From JACQFK01 sp964619955 (GTDB lineage: Bacteria > Planctomycetota > MHYJ01 > JACPRB01): a stretch of 41,628 bases of DNA. Below the pieces are notes generated by a model, which made no database searches, was not told the DNA's origin, and saw nothing but the letters and a program-made list of their open reading frames with translations. The DNA lies in assembly GCA_964619955.1 (NCBI GenBank), contig CAZUJF010000044.1:1-41628 (forward strand). Reading direction: 5' to 3'. The translations under genes and the position numbers were made by a program. The stretch's first letter is position 1; each line of letters starts with the position of its first letter. Below, in pieces: positions 23,303 through 31,331 of the stretch.

Positions 23303-23569
23303 GGCCCCGCCTTTGTGACCGAGCCCGGGATTGCCATGGGACTCGGAGCAGGAGCCAGGAAGAGGCACGAGCCCCTCCCCGGACCACCAGATCTCCTGCT
23401 TTGTGCCCGGACGGATCTATGTCGTTCGCCACCCATGCGCCGTGCCGGATCCCCGCTGCCTTGTGGCAGAAGGGACCCGACCCGACGCAGGCCGATGGAC
23501 CGGGCAGGTCCATCAGCCCCAAAGACGGGCGACTACGTTGAAATGGGATGCCCTTGCAGCCTGGCCGGT
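23303..23569. repeat. 267-bp non-coding repeat linked to recombinase, copy 1
   Basis: This stretch recurs at 41318-41584 with the same length and about 11 differences outside the shared 11-mer (roughly 96% identity), next to the second recombinase copy. Similarity stops abruptly after CTGGCCGGT in both. It contains the hairpin GATGGACC-GGGCA-GGTCCATC (23494-23514) and a second strong stem, CCGAGCCC…GGGACTCGG, near 23317-23346. No convincing reading frame is shared, so it is more likely a structured or recognition sequence. Confidence 0.75.
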
Positions 23570-24031
23570 TCTGGCCTCAAGTCCCAGGACTCCCGAGCGC
23601 ATCACGATCCGAAGATCGTGCCACTCAGGCCTGTACGGAGTTGAGGCGTGCGCTGCGTGCGGAAGGCGGTGTCCCGTGACCCCCCGCGTGCAGCGCCCTT
23701 ATGGAACCGGTGCCGGAAAGCGGCGACGCTGCGAGTTCTCCACTCCCGCAGGATGTCGCCGGGCCACAACGTCTCCCATAACGTGAGAGACGGTTAGGAA
23801 GGGATTGCCAAATATTTCTGTGAGGGCCTTGGAGAGCCAGGGGAGCCCCTCGACGGCGACCCCGAGGGGGCGCTGGAAAAGGGGCGAGGGGCTCCGACCT
23901 GGTCCAGTACTTCAAATTCAGGCTGCGTGGATAGACCGATACTACCGGTCCTGCTGACATAGGTCCGTTCGAGCTTCCTGATTTTCAAAGAACAAACGCT
24001 CGCCCCAATGGGCGGCGTGCCATTGGAGTGG
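23570..24031. other. gene-free stretch with three hairpin sequences
   Basis: No credible gene. Inverted repeats: CACGATC-CGAA-GATCGTG at 23603-23620; CGTCTC/GAGACG at 23770-23792; and a perfect 11-bp pair GGAGCCCCTCG (23842-23852) / CGAGGGGCTCC (23885-23895) with a 32-nt loop. No T-runs follow. The cluster lies between the recombinase-linked repeat and the ParB-like gene. Confidence 0.55.
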
Positions 24032-24616
24032 TTAGGCTGTCGCGGCGTCCGGACGGAGCTCCTTGAGCAATCCCCGAAACCGCTTCAAAATCCTCTTGGG
24101 GTCCTTCAGGGTCAGAAGTTGGCGGAGTCGCCTTTCCGAGAAGTAGCTGGAGAGCTGGGGGGCGTCATGTGCGCGGAGGTAATCGAGCACGGGAGCAGGC
24201 AGCTCTAGGACTTTCAGCGCCCGTGCAACGCGCGACCAGTCCTCACCCGCAATACGAGCAAGCGCGCGGAGGCTCTTGCAGCCCGTGCGTACTCTGAGGC
24301 GCTGGTAGTCGTCGGCTCTGTCGACCGGACGAACGCGAGCTAGATCCGCTTGGTAGCCCTTCCAAGCCCGTTTGTCGACGCTATCCCCGATCAGGGCCTC
24401 CGGCTTGTCTCCAAGCTCAAAGATGGCCTGCCGGGCCTCGTAGCGGGTGAAAAAGGCGGACTGGACGCTGAGAGTCCTGTAGATTGGATCAAAGGCGGGT
24501 CCCAGTTGCTCGGCCGCCTGGAGGACCTCCAAGGCCGTCTGGAATGGTTCGCCACGACTTACCGAAGGGACCCCATCTGAGAGTCGCTGACGAAACTGCG
24601 ACGAACCGAGCCACAA
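24032..24616 (-). CDS. ParB/KorB-like DNA-binding protein
   Basis: A 194-residue protein. Residues ~105-150 (TGCKSLRALARIAGEDWSRVARALKVLELPAPVLDYL) resemble the ParB-family helix-turn-helix with its following 'LELPAPVLDYL' helix. The C-terminal SERRLRQLLTLKDPKRILKRFRGLL is basic and helical. The N-terminal ParB nuclease-like domain is absent or unrecognisable. The TTG at 24616 is the longest start but has only a weak GGGGGG in front, so the true start is uncertain. It is divergent from the glycosyltransferase gene. Such proteins occur in mobile elements as regulators; the function here is inferred. Confidence 0.55.
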   Translation of the reverse strand: MWLGSSQFRQRLSDGVPSVSRGEPFQTALEVLQAAEQLGPAFDPIYRTLSVQSAFFTRYEARQAIFELGDKPEALIGDSVDKRAWKGYQADLARVRPVDRADDYQRLRVRTGCKSLRALARIAGEDWSRVARALKVLELPAPVLDYLRAHDAPQLSSYFSERRLRQLLTLKDPKRILKRFRGLLKELRPDAATA

Positions 24617-24726
24617 GCCCCCCGGGCGACGAGATCCGAGAGCATCGTCTTGAGGGTTGGCGCGAATTCCAGGGAGAAGCTTGATTGTGGGTTGTGTTAA
24701 GGATCTCCGGGGACTACAACGGACCC

Positions 24727-26235
24727 ATGGGACGCTCGCGCAAAGCTGTCTCGGGAACCGTGCACTTCGCAGGACGCCGAGGCGCCCCGGAAAGGCCCTG
24801 GCCCCCGGCGCCCGGAGACGATCGCGTCTCCGTGATCATCCCGGTGCTCAACGAGTCCAAACGCATCCAGTCCGTGGTACGGCTGATCCTTGAAAGCCCC
24901 AAAGTCGCCGAGGTCGTCGTGGTCGACGATGGTTCGATCGACAACACGCCCGAGCTGGCGGAGGCCGCGGGCGCGCGGGTCATCACCAGCACGCTGCTGG
25001 GCAAGGGCGCGTCGATGGAGGACGGTCTCCGAGCCACAAGGCATGGAACCCTGCTCTATCTCGACGGAGACCTGGCCGATCTCGAGGACGATCTGGTGGC
25101 GCTCATGACGGATCCGGTGACGTCGGGAGCGGCGGACTTCGTGAAGGCCCGTTTCTCCCGCCGGGCAGGACGGGTCACGGTTCTGACGGCGCGGCCGCTG
25201 CTGCGGACGTACTTCCCGGAACTCGCCGGTATGGAGCAGCCCCTGGGGGGAATCATCGCGGCGCGCCGCGAGCTGCTGGAAAACCTGTCCTTCGAGAACG
25301 ATTACGGGGTGGATGTCGGGCTTCTTATCGACGCGGTGGTGCTGGGGGCGCGCGTGGTGGAGGTGGATATCGGGCGGATTGATCACGAGAGCCAGGATTT
25401 GGACGCCTTGGGTGAGATGGCCATGCAGGTCGCGCGGACGATCATGGAGCGCGCGGCGGCGTGCGGGCGGCTTCGTTTGTCCTTCGCGCGGCAGGCGAAC
25501 GAGCGGGAAACCATGAGGCGGGCGGGAGTGGAACACTCCCTTTCCCGGATCGGGGACATCGAGCGATTGGCGCTCTTCGACATGGATGGAACCCTGCTTC
25601 AGGGCCGCTTCATCCAGGAGCTGGCGCACCGGACGGGCCATGAACAGGCGCTCGCGCAGTACCTGGACCGATATGACATATCAGCAGAGTCGCGGACCCG
25701 AAAGATCGCCCGGATCTTCCGCGGGGTTCCTTGGGAAATCTTCGAGCGGACGGCACGCGAGCTCCCGCTCACGCCGGGGGCGGTTGAAACGGTGGTCGGC
25801 CTCCGTAAGCTGGGCTTTCGCGTGGCCGTGGTGACCGACAGCTACCATGTGGCGGCGGAAACCGTCCGCCGTCGAGTCTTCGCCGACCTGGCGCTTGCGA
25901 ACGTCCTCGAGTACCGCCGCGGCAAGGCCACCGGAAGGGTCACGCTCGCGCCGACGATGCGCGGCAATCGCCAGGGCCGCCTAGCCTATGACAAGCTCAA
26001 TACCCTTCGCTTCCTCGTCGATAGGATGGGAATCCGGGCACGCGACGTATTGGCGGTGGGCGACGGCGAGAACGACGTCGGGATGCTGCGCGCGGCAGGC
26101 CTGTCCGTGGCCTTTCAACCCAAGAGCGATCGCGTGAGGAACGCGGCGAAACACGTCGTTTACGGACGTCTGGACGAGGTGCTTTCCATCGTGGCTCCGA
26201 ACAAGGCGGTGGCGCGTGGGACTGATGTCTATTGA
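24727..26235 (+). CDS. glycosyltransferase-HAD phosphatase fusion, glucosyl-3-phosphoglycerate synthase/phosphatase-like
   Basis: A 502-residue fusion. Residues ~33-245 are a GT-A glycosyltransferase: VSVIIPVLNES, VVVVDDGSIDNT, the DXD-like D113-G-D115 in LLYLDGDL, and then GRVTVLTARPLL, MEQPLGGIIAARREL and YGVDVGLLIDAV, which together resemble glucosyl-3-phosphoglycerate synthases. Residues ~280-490 are a SerB-like HAD phosphatase with D285-x-D287-G-T, the Ser/Thr motif VVTDSY, a Lys and VGDGENDVGML. The two steps would make and dephosphorylate a hexosyl-3-phosphoglycerate, giving a compatible solute such as glucosylglycerate. Mannosyl-3-phosphoglycerate synthase/phosphatase is the main alternative. 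The start at 24727 is chosen over 24685. Its 3' end overlaps the MMPL gene by 7 bp. Confidence 0.8.
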   Translation: MGRSRKAVSGTVHFAGRRGAPERPWPPAPGDDRVSVIIPVLNESKRIQSVVRLILESPKVAEVVVVDDGSIDNTPELAEAAGARVITSTLLGKGASMEDGLRATRHGTLLYLDGDLADLEDDLVALMTDPVTSGAADFVKARFSRRAGRVTVLTARPLLRTYFPELAGMEQPLGGIIAARRELLENLSFENDYGVDVGLLIDAVVLGARVVEVDIGRIDHESQDLDALGEMAMQVARTIMERAAACGRLRLSFARQANERETMRRAGVEHSLSRIGDIERLALFDMDGTLLQGRFIQELAHRTGHEQALAQYLDRYDISAESRTRKIARIFRGVPWEIFERTARELPLTPGAVETVVGLRKLGFRVAVVTDSYHVAAETVRRRVFADLALANVLEYRRGKATGRVTLAPTMRGNRQGRLAYDKLNTLRFLVDRMGIRARDVLAVGDGENDVGMLRAAGLSVAFQPKSDRVRNAAKHVVYGRLDEVLSIVAPNKAVARGTDVY

Positions 26236-28685
26236 TCCCCCGGAAGCCTCATCTTGGGATTTGATCCCGACAGGAGCGGAAGCAGGAGAAACGTCGCGGC
26301 GCAACTACCGATGGCACCGGCGGCGACCAGGAGGCCCATGGACGAGAGGCCCGGAACTTTCGAGAAGGTGATGGAGCCGAATCCGAGAAGGGTCGTTGCC
26401 GTGGAACCCCAGACTCCGGGGCCGATCCCGAGAAGCGTTTCCTGCGGATCAGAGCGACCGGTTTCTTGGCTCCAGCAGACGTAGTGGAAGCCGCTGTCCA
26501 CCCCGATCCCAAGGACGATCGGAAAGGCGACCATGTTCATCAGGTTGACCGTTCCTCCTTGGAGCACGCAGACCGCGAGAGCCGTGCCGATGGCGACGAA
26601 TCCGGGGACGAGCGCCATTGCGGCCTTCGCAGGATGGCGGAGGATCAGAAGGCTGAGGAGGACGATGCCCAGCAAGGACGCCGTGGATACGCGGACAAGG
26701 TCCTCCATAAGGGCGCGTCCATAGTGGTCGGGAAGATGGAACGCACTGAAGAACTGTGTCTCCCGACCCAACACGCCGCGCACCCCCCGGTCAAAATGGG
26801 ATCTATCCGACGGAGTCCACAGCGAGGATCGAGGAAACAAAGTGAGCACCCAAGACCGGGTGTGTCCCGCGTCGTAAGCCAGGGTCCGCCGGAGTTCGGC
26901 GAACGCCGGGTCTGTCCACTGCGGCATCGGAGCGTTGAGCGTTTCCTGCCACGCCAGGAGTCCCTTGCGGAATGCTTCGGGACGCAGCCCCACCGCGGCC
27001 ATCTCGACCAGGGTTTCCTCGACCCAGTGTTCGGTTGCTTTTCGAAAGCGTACGACTCGTGCCTCCGATTCAGGGGAGGGCTGGAGGGAGTGGATGCCGT
27101 CGGCGGCCGCGACCGCGCCCTGCTCGACCAGGCGGGCAACTTGCGAACCGAGGTCTTTCTGGGGCGTCGACGCATTGACCAGCGCGAACACGGGGGTCAT
27201 GGAAACGCCGAGATCTGCCTCGAGGCGTCGAATCGTCTCCAAGCCCGGGTCGCCGGGCGGCATCGAATTACGGACGTCGAGGTCGATGCGAATTCCTGTG
27301 GCCGTCACGAGCATCCAGGCGGCAAGGGTAATGATGATCGTCCCGCCTCCCAGCAGGAGCCCGGTCCTCCCGGCGAAGGCTGATGCGGCCAGGCGAAGGA
27401 GGAGGGGAACGGGGGCTTTCGGCCGGAGAATGAAGCGGTCCCAGCGTGCCAGAAGAGCGGGAAGGAGCGTCAAGGAAGCGACCAGACACAGCGCGAATCC
27501 CAGAGCCAGGACGATGCCGAACTGTCGAAAGCCCGGGAAGCGGCTGAGCCCGAGGGCGGCAAAGGCAAGGAGGGTGGTTCCGGCAGCCCCCAGGAAGGGA
27601 CGGCCCAGCGAGAGATGAGTCTTAAGCAGGGCGTGCTTGGGACCCAGGTCCGCTCGTTCCTGACGGTATCTGGAGTAGAAATGGACGGGGAAATCGATCC
27701 CCTGCGCCACCAGGATTGCCGAAGCGCTCACCACCAGGGGGGTGAGCGGCCCCAGAATCGTTTGTCCCAGCGAAAGGCCCAGGAGGATGGACAGTCCGAC
27801 CGGGAGGATGAGAAGGAACGGCGTCAGGAGCTTTCTCGAGAAAAGTGTCAGAAAGAGGAGCACGAGGACCGATGAGCTGACGGATTGATGGATCATGTCC
27901 GCTCGCATGGCGGTCGCGTTGGCGTGGGTGCTGACGTATCCTCCGGCCAGCTCGACCCGGATCGGGAACGGTTTCAGTCGGGACCGGACGTCCTCCAGAA
28001 GCTCCCGGGTGAAGCGGGTGTTGAACGCGTCTTCTGTTCCGACGGCGCGGAGAAACGCCAGCGCCGGGCGTTCCACGACCAGATAAGGCGACCCGGGGAG
28101 CAGCGGGACCGGAAAACGACGCGACAGGGTTTCAGCGGCCTCCTCCAGGATCCATCGCAAGCCCAAGGGATCCCGCAAAGCCAATTCCTTGCCGGTTAGG
28201 GGGTCCCCCGCTATGCGTCGGACCAAAGCCTCGAGTTCCCCCTTGCGTTCAGGACCCATGAGACGATGCTCGAGCTTTCCAAGAGAGGTTTCGTCGAGGT
28301 GGTGAATGGGGGCCGCCCGGACCCAGTCGTAGCGGGACCCCGCAAACTCCTGCCGTGTGGCGACGATGCGGGCGAGAAAGGGGGAGGAACGGAGGGCGTC
28401 CACGATCTTCGGAAGCGCGTCCTCAAGGGCTTTCGGGTCCTCACCCCGCAACACAATGAAGAGCGTCCGGCTGGGAGGGGAGTCTCCTTGGAGGTGACGG
28501 GTCAGCCGGAGGGTGGGGTCGCCCTTGGGGAAAAGCGAGGCGATGTCCGGATCGATGCGAAAGCGCAGCAGCAGTGCCGCGCCCACGCACGAAAGGACGA
28601 CGGTCCACGCCAGGATCGAGCGTGGATGGCGCACGATCCAGGAGGCGAACATCAGACGGGCCTTGGTGAGGTGTTGCTCGAGCAC
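26229..28685 (-). CDS. MMPL/RND-superfamily exporter (HpnN-like)
   Basis: An 818-residue RND-type transporter with the two-fold MMPL plan: TM1 near 20-42, a large extracytoplasmic loop, TM2-6 at ~268-430, TM7 near 445-465, a second loop and TM8-12 at ~690-805. Conserved motifs include VAQGIDFPVHFYSRYR and LGIGVDSGFHYV, where the RND family carries proton-relay residues. The family exports lipids and glycolipids (HpnN hopanoids, mycobacterial MmpL3 trehalose monomycolate). The GTG start at 28685 is 19 bp after the trehalose synthase stop, so it is the last gene of the ots/treS operon; an ATG at 28652 is the alternative. Confidence 0.85.
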   Translation of the reverse strand: MLEQHLTKARLMFASWIVRHPRSILAWTVVLSCVGAALLLRFRIDPDIASLFPKGDPTLRLTRHLQGDSPPSRTLFIVLRGEDPKALEDALPKIVDALRSSPFLARIVATRQEFAGSRYDWVRAAPIHHLDETSLGKLEHRLMGPERKGELEALVRRIAGDPLTGKELALRDPLGLRWILEEAAETLSRRFPVPLLPGSPYLVVERPALAFLRAVGTEDAFNTRFTRELLEDVRSRLKPFPIRVELAGGYVSTHANATAMRADMIHQSVSSSVLVLLFLTLFSRKLLTPFLLILPVGLSILLGLSLGQTILGPLTPLVVSASAILVAQGIDFPVHFYSRYRQERADLGPKHALLKTHLSLGRPFLGAAGTTLLAFAALGLSRFPGFRQFGIVLALGFALCLVASLTLLPALLARWDRFILRPKAPVPLLLRLAASAFAGRTGLLLGGGTIIITLAAWMLVTATGIRIDLDVRNSMPPGDPGLETIRRLEADLGVSMTPVFALVNASTPQKDLGSQVARLVEQGAVAAADGIHSLQPSPESEARVVRFRKATEHWVEETLVEMAAVGLRPEAFRKGLLAWQETLNAPMPQWTDPAFAELRRTLAYDAGHTRSWVLTLFPRSSLWTPSDRSHFDRGVRGVLGRETQFFSAFHLPDHYGRALMEDLVRVSTASLLGIVLLSLLILRHPAKAAMALVPGFVAIGTALAVCVLQGGTVNLMNMVAFPIVLGIGVDSGFHYVCWSQETGRSDPQETLLGIGPGVWGSTATTLLGFGSITFSKVPGLSSMGLLVAAGAIGSCAATFLLLPLLSGSNPKMRLPGDQ

Positions 28686-28704
28686 CCTGCTTACCTCATG
28701 TCCT

Positions 28705-30534
28705 TCATTTGATCGTGGTCCGTAATCTGAACCAGAGGAAGGAATGGGGACCGAGGGTGAGAAAATAGGGGTCCGATCCGATCGGGGGGAAAGCCTGCCC
28801 GCCGATGACTTCCACCGGAGAGGCGCCGCGCCAGGCTCCGAGTTTCAGAGTGACGGGCTGGACGAACCTGGAAAGGTTGTACACGCACAGCGCTGTTTCT
28901 CCATCCTTCTCCCTTTCGAAGGCGAAAATGTGCGCGTTGTCGCATTCCACCAGCCGGGCTTCGCGGCTGCGGAAGGCCCCCACCGCGCGGTGGGTCTTGA
29001 TCATGCGCCGGAACCAGTTCAGAAAGGAGGTCGGAACCCGGTCGAGTGATTCGACGTTTCGACCCGCGTAATGGTATTCGGCCATCCGGACGACGGGGAC
29101 CGTCATGCGGGAAGTTTCCACCCCCGAGAAGCCCGCGTTTCGCTCCGGGCTCCACTGCATGGGCGTGCGCACGGGGAAGCGCTCGCCGAGCTGGAGATCG
29201 TCCCCCATGCCGATCTCGTCCCCGTAGTAGAACACCGCGCTGCCGGGCAGCCCAAGGATGAGCCCGTGGAGCAGCTCGATCTGGCGGCGTCCTCCCATCA
29301 TCAGCGGCCAAAGGCGGCGACGTATCCCCAGGTTGAAGCGCATCGAGGGGTCCGCCCCATATGCCGACAACATGTAGGCCCGATCCTCCTCCGAAAGCAT
29401 CTCCAGAGACAGCTCGTCGTGGTTGCGCAGGAACATCGCCCACTGGCAGCCGTCCGGAAGTTTCGGCATGGTGGAGAGCACCTCGATCAAGGGTTGCGCG
29501 CTCTCCTGGTGCACGGCCATGAACAGCCGGGGCATGAGCGGGAAATGGAAGGCCATCTGGAATTCATCGCCCTGCCCGAAGAAGGCCATCAGGTCTTGGA
29601 CCTTCTGGTTGGCCTCCGCCAGGAGGATCCGGGGGGGATGGTAGCCGTCGAGCAGCCGGCGCAGTCTCTTGAAGAACTGATGCGTCTCCGGGAGATTCTC
29701 GCAGTTGGTTCCCTCCCGCTCGAAGAGATAGGGGGCCGCATCCACCCGGAAGCCGTCCACACCCAGATCGAGCCAGAAGCGGGCGATGTCGAGCACCTCC
29801 TCCTGGACCTTGGGATTGTTGTAATTCAGATCCGGCTGGTGGTCGTAGAAGCGGTGCCAATAGTAGAGGCCGCAGGAGGGTTCCAGGGTCCAGTTGGAGG
29901 ATTCGGTGTCCGGGAAGATGGTCCGGGCCTGGGCATAACGGTCAGAGGTCGGGCTCCAGACATAGTAGTCGTGGAAGGGGCTTCCGGGCCCGAGCCGGGC
30001 CGATTTGAACCACGGATGCTCCCGGCTCGTATGGTTGACGACCAAGTCGATCAGCACACGCAGGCCGGCCGCATGGGCCTTCGTGATGAAGATCGTGAAA
30101 TCATCCAGGGTGCCGAGGTCGGGATGGATGTTCCGAAAGTCACTGACGTCATAGCCGCCATCCTGGAGCGGGCTGGGGAAGAAGGGTTGGAGCCAGACGG
30201 CCCCCATTCCGAGGTCGCGGATGTACCCGATCTTCTCCGTCAGGCCGCGCAGATCCCCGATGCCGTCGTTGTTTGAGTCGAAGAAAGTCCGCACGTGCAC
30301 TTGGTAGATGTCCAGGTCTTCATGCCAGGCGGGGGCGCCGGTCGAGGCCGGCACGGGTTCGTTGGCTTCGGGTCTTGGTGGGGTGGGGATCATGGACGGG
30401 GTCTCTCCAACATAGGGTCTCCAAGCGACATAGGATCGTGACGAATACCGTTCGTAGTCCAGGCTCACGGAGCGAAACCAGGTCTGGAACCTGTTCTTCC
30501 AGGAGCGCCAGGATTTCAACAAGCTGCGCTTCAT
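28705..30534 (-). CDS. treS: trehalose synthase (maltose alpha-D-glucosylmutase)
   Basis: A 609-residue GH13 enzyme that interconverts maltose and trehalose. The TreS pattern is clear: IYQVHVRTFFDSNNDGIGD, AVWLQPFFPSPL, GVDGFRVDAAPYLFE with nucleophile Asp265, ILLAEANQ with Glu307, FLRNHDELSLEML with Asp373, then LGIRRRLWPLM and ERFPVRTPMQWSPERNAGF. Residues 1-70 are a basic, Trp/Arg-rich extension not usual in the family. The ATG at 30534 overlaps the otsB stop (ATGA), which fixes the start; Met48 would give a more standard length. No maltokinase domain is fused to it. Confidence 0.93.
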   Translation of the reverse strand: MKRSLLKSWRSWKNRFQTWFRSVSLDYERYSSRSYVAWRPYVGETPSMIPTPPRPEANEPVPASTGAPAWHEDLDIYQVHVRTFFDSNNDGIGDLRGLTEKIGYIRDLGMGAVWLQPFFPSPLQDGGYDVSDFRNIHPDLGTLDDFTIFITKAHAAGLRVLIDLVVNHTSREHPWFKSARLGPGSPFHDYYVWSPTSDRYAQARTIFPDTESSNWTLEPSCGLYYWHRFYDHQPDLNYNNPKVQEEVLDIARFWLDLGVDGFRVDAAPYLFEREGTNCENLPETHQFFKRLRRLLDGYHPPRILLAEANQKVQDLMAFFGQGDEFQMAFHFPLMPRLFMAVHQESAQPLIEVLSTMPKLPDGCQWAMFLRNHDELSLEMLSEEDRAYMLSAYGADPSMRFNLGIRRRLWPLMMGGRRQIELLHGLILGLPGSAVFYYGDEIGMGDDLQLGERFPVRTPMQWSPERNAGFSGVETSRMTVPVVRMAEYHYAGRNVESLDRVPTSFLNWFRRMIKTHRAVGAFRSREARLVECDNAHIFAFEREKDGETALCVYNLSRFVQPVTLKLGAWRGASPVEVIGGQAFPPIGSDPYFLTLGPHSFLWFRLRTTIK

Positions 30535-31331
30535 CTGCAGGGATCCTGATTTTCAAGCTCCCGGAGCAGGTCTTGAAGCAGGGAAGTGAGCGTTGGCGGG
30601 TCGGGAAGGAAATGGGATGAGATCGAGGGGGCTTCGGCGCCCACGCCCAGGGTGACCCCTCCCAGTTCGGCGGTCACCCGCATGGCCTCGACGTCCCCCG
30701 CGGAATCCCCCGCGTAGAGCACGCCGGCGTCCGGGGGCAGCGCCTCATGGATGAGGCGGATGACGGATCCTTTGCTCCAATCCAGCTGGGGAGAGACCTC
30801 GAAGGCGGCGGTCGCGTGGGTGACCCTCAGTTTCCGTGCGTGCGGGAGCAAGATCTGCTCGACATGGCGTGTGCAGGCAGGCGTATCGAGTGCGGCAACC
30901 GCGCGGTAGTGCACCGTAAAGGCGAGCGGCTTCCGCTCGATCCACGCACCGGGAAAGGTTTCAGCGATCGGTCTGAGTTCTTCGGCCGCCTGATGCAGGA
31001 GCGGCATCGCCTCGATGGCGCCGGGGTGAACACAGCATTCCCCATCGATCTCCCATTCAAGTCCTCCTGTCCCCGCATAGTCCAGGCCGGGCAGCCCGAC
31101 GCACTCCTTCACGTTGGCAAGACTTCGGCCGCTCAGAACGCCGATACGAACAAAGGGGAGGCGGGACAGGTGTTCCAGGAGGTCTCGGGTCGCCGGCGGA
31201 AGCGCGGCTTGAGCGGGGTGGTTTACGATCGGGGACAGGGTCCCATCGTAGTCAAAAAGGAGCAGGAGGGGGTAACCCCCGGCATAGGTCCCCCGGAGCC
31301 TTTCGACGATGCCTGCGAGGGGGGGCGTCAT
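30531..31331 (-). CDS. otsB: trehalose-6-phosphate phosphatase
   Basis: A 266-residue HAD phosphatase. Motif I is LLLLFDYDGTLSPI (Asp27, Asp29). IGVLSGRSL follows, then the cap region, and the late motif GVLYAGDSAGDVEAM. This matches OtsB, which dephosphorylates trehalose 6-phosphate to trehalose. The ATG at 31331 overlaps the otsA stop by four bases (ATGA), so the start is preferred over 31382. Its own stop overlaps treS in the same way. The three genes are thus translationally coupled. Confidence 0.95.
   Translation of the reverse strand: MTPPLAGIVERLRGTYAGGYPLLLLFDYDGTLSPIVNHPAQAALPPATRDLLEHLSRLPFVRIGVLSGRSLANVKECVGLPGLDYAGTGGLEWEIDGECCVHPGAIEAMPLLHQAAEELRPIAETFPGAWIERKPLAFTVHYRAVAALDTPACTRHVEQILLPHARKLRVTHATAAFEVSPQLDWSKGSVIRLIHEALPPDAGVLYAGDSAGDVEAMRVTAELGGVTLGVGAEAPSISSHFLPDPPTLTSLLQDLLRELENQDPCR

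Noticed and set aside
23570..24031. CRISPR array
   Set aside because: Only unrelated inverted repeats are present; there is no regularly spaced direct repeat and no cas gene.
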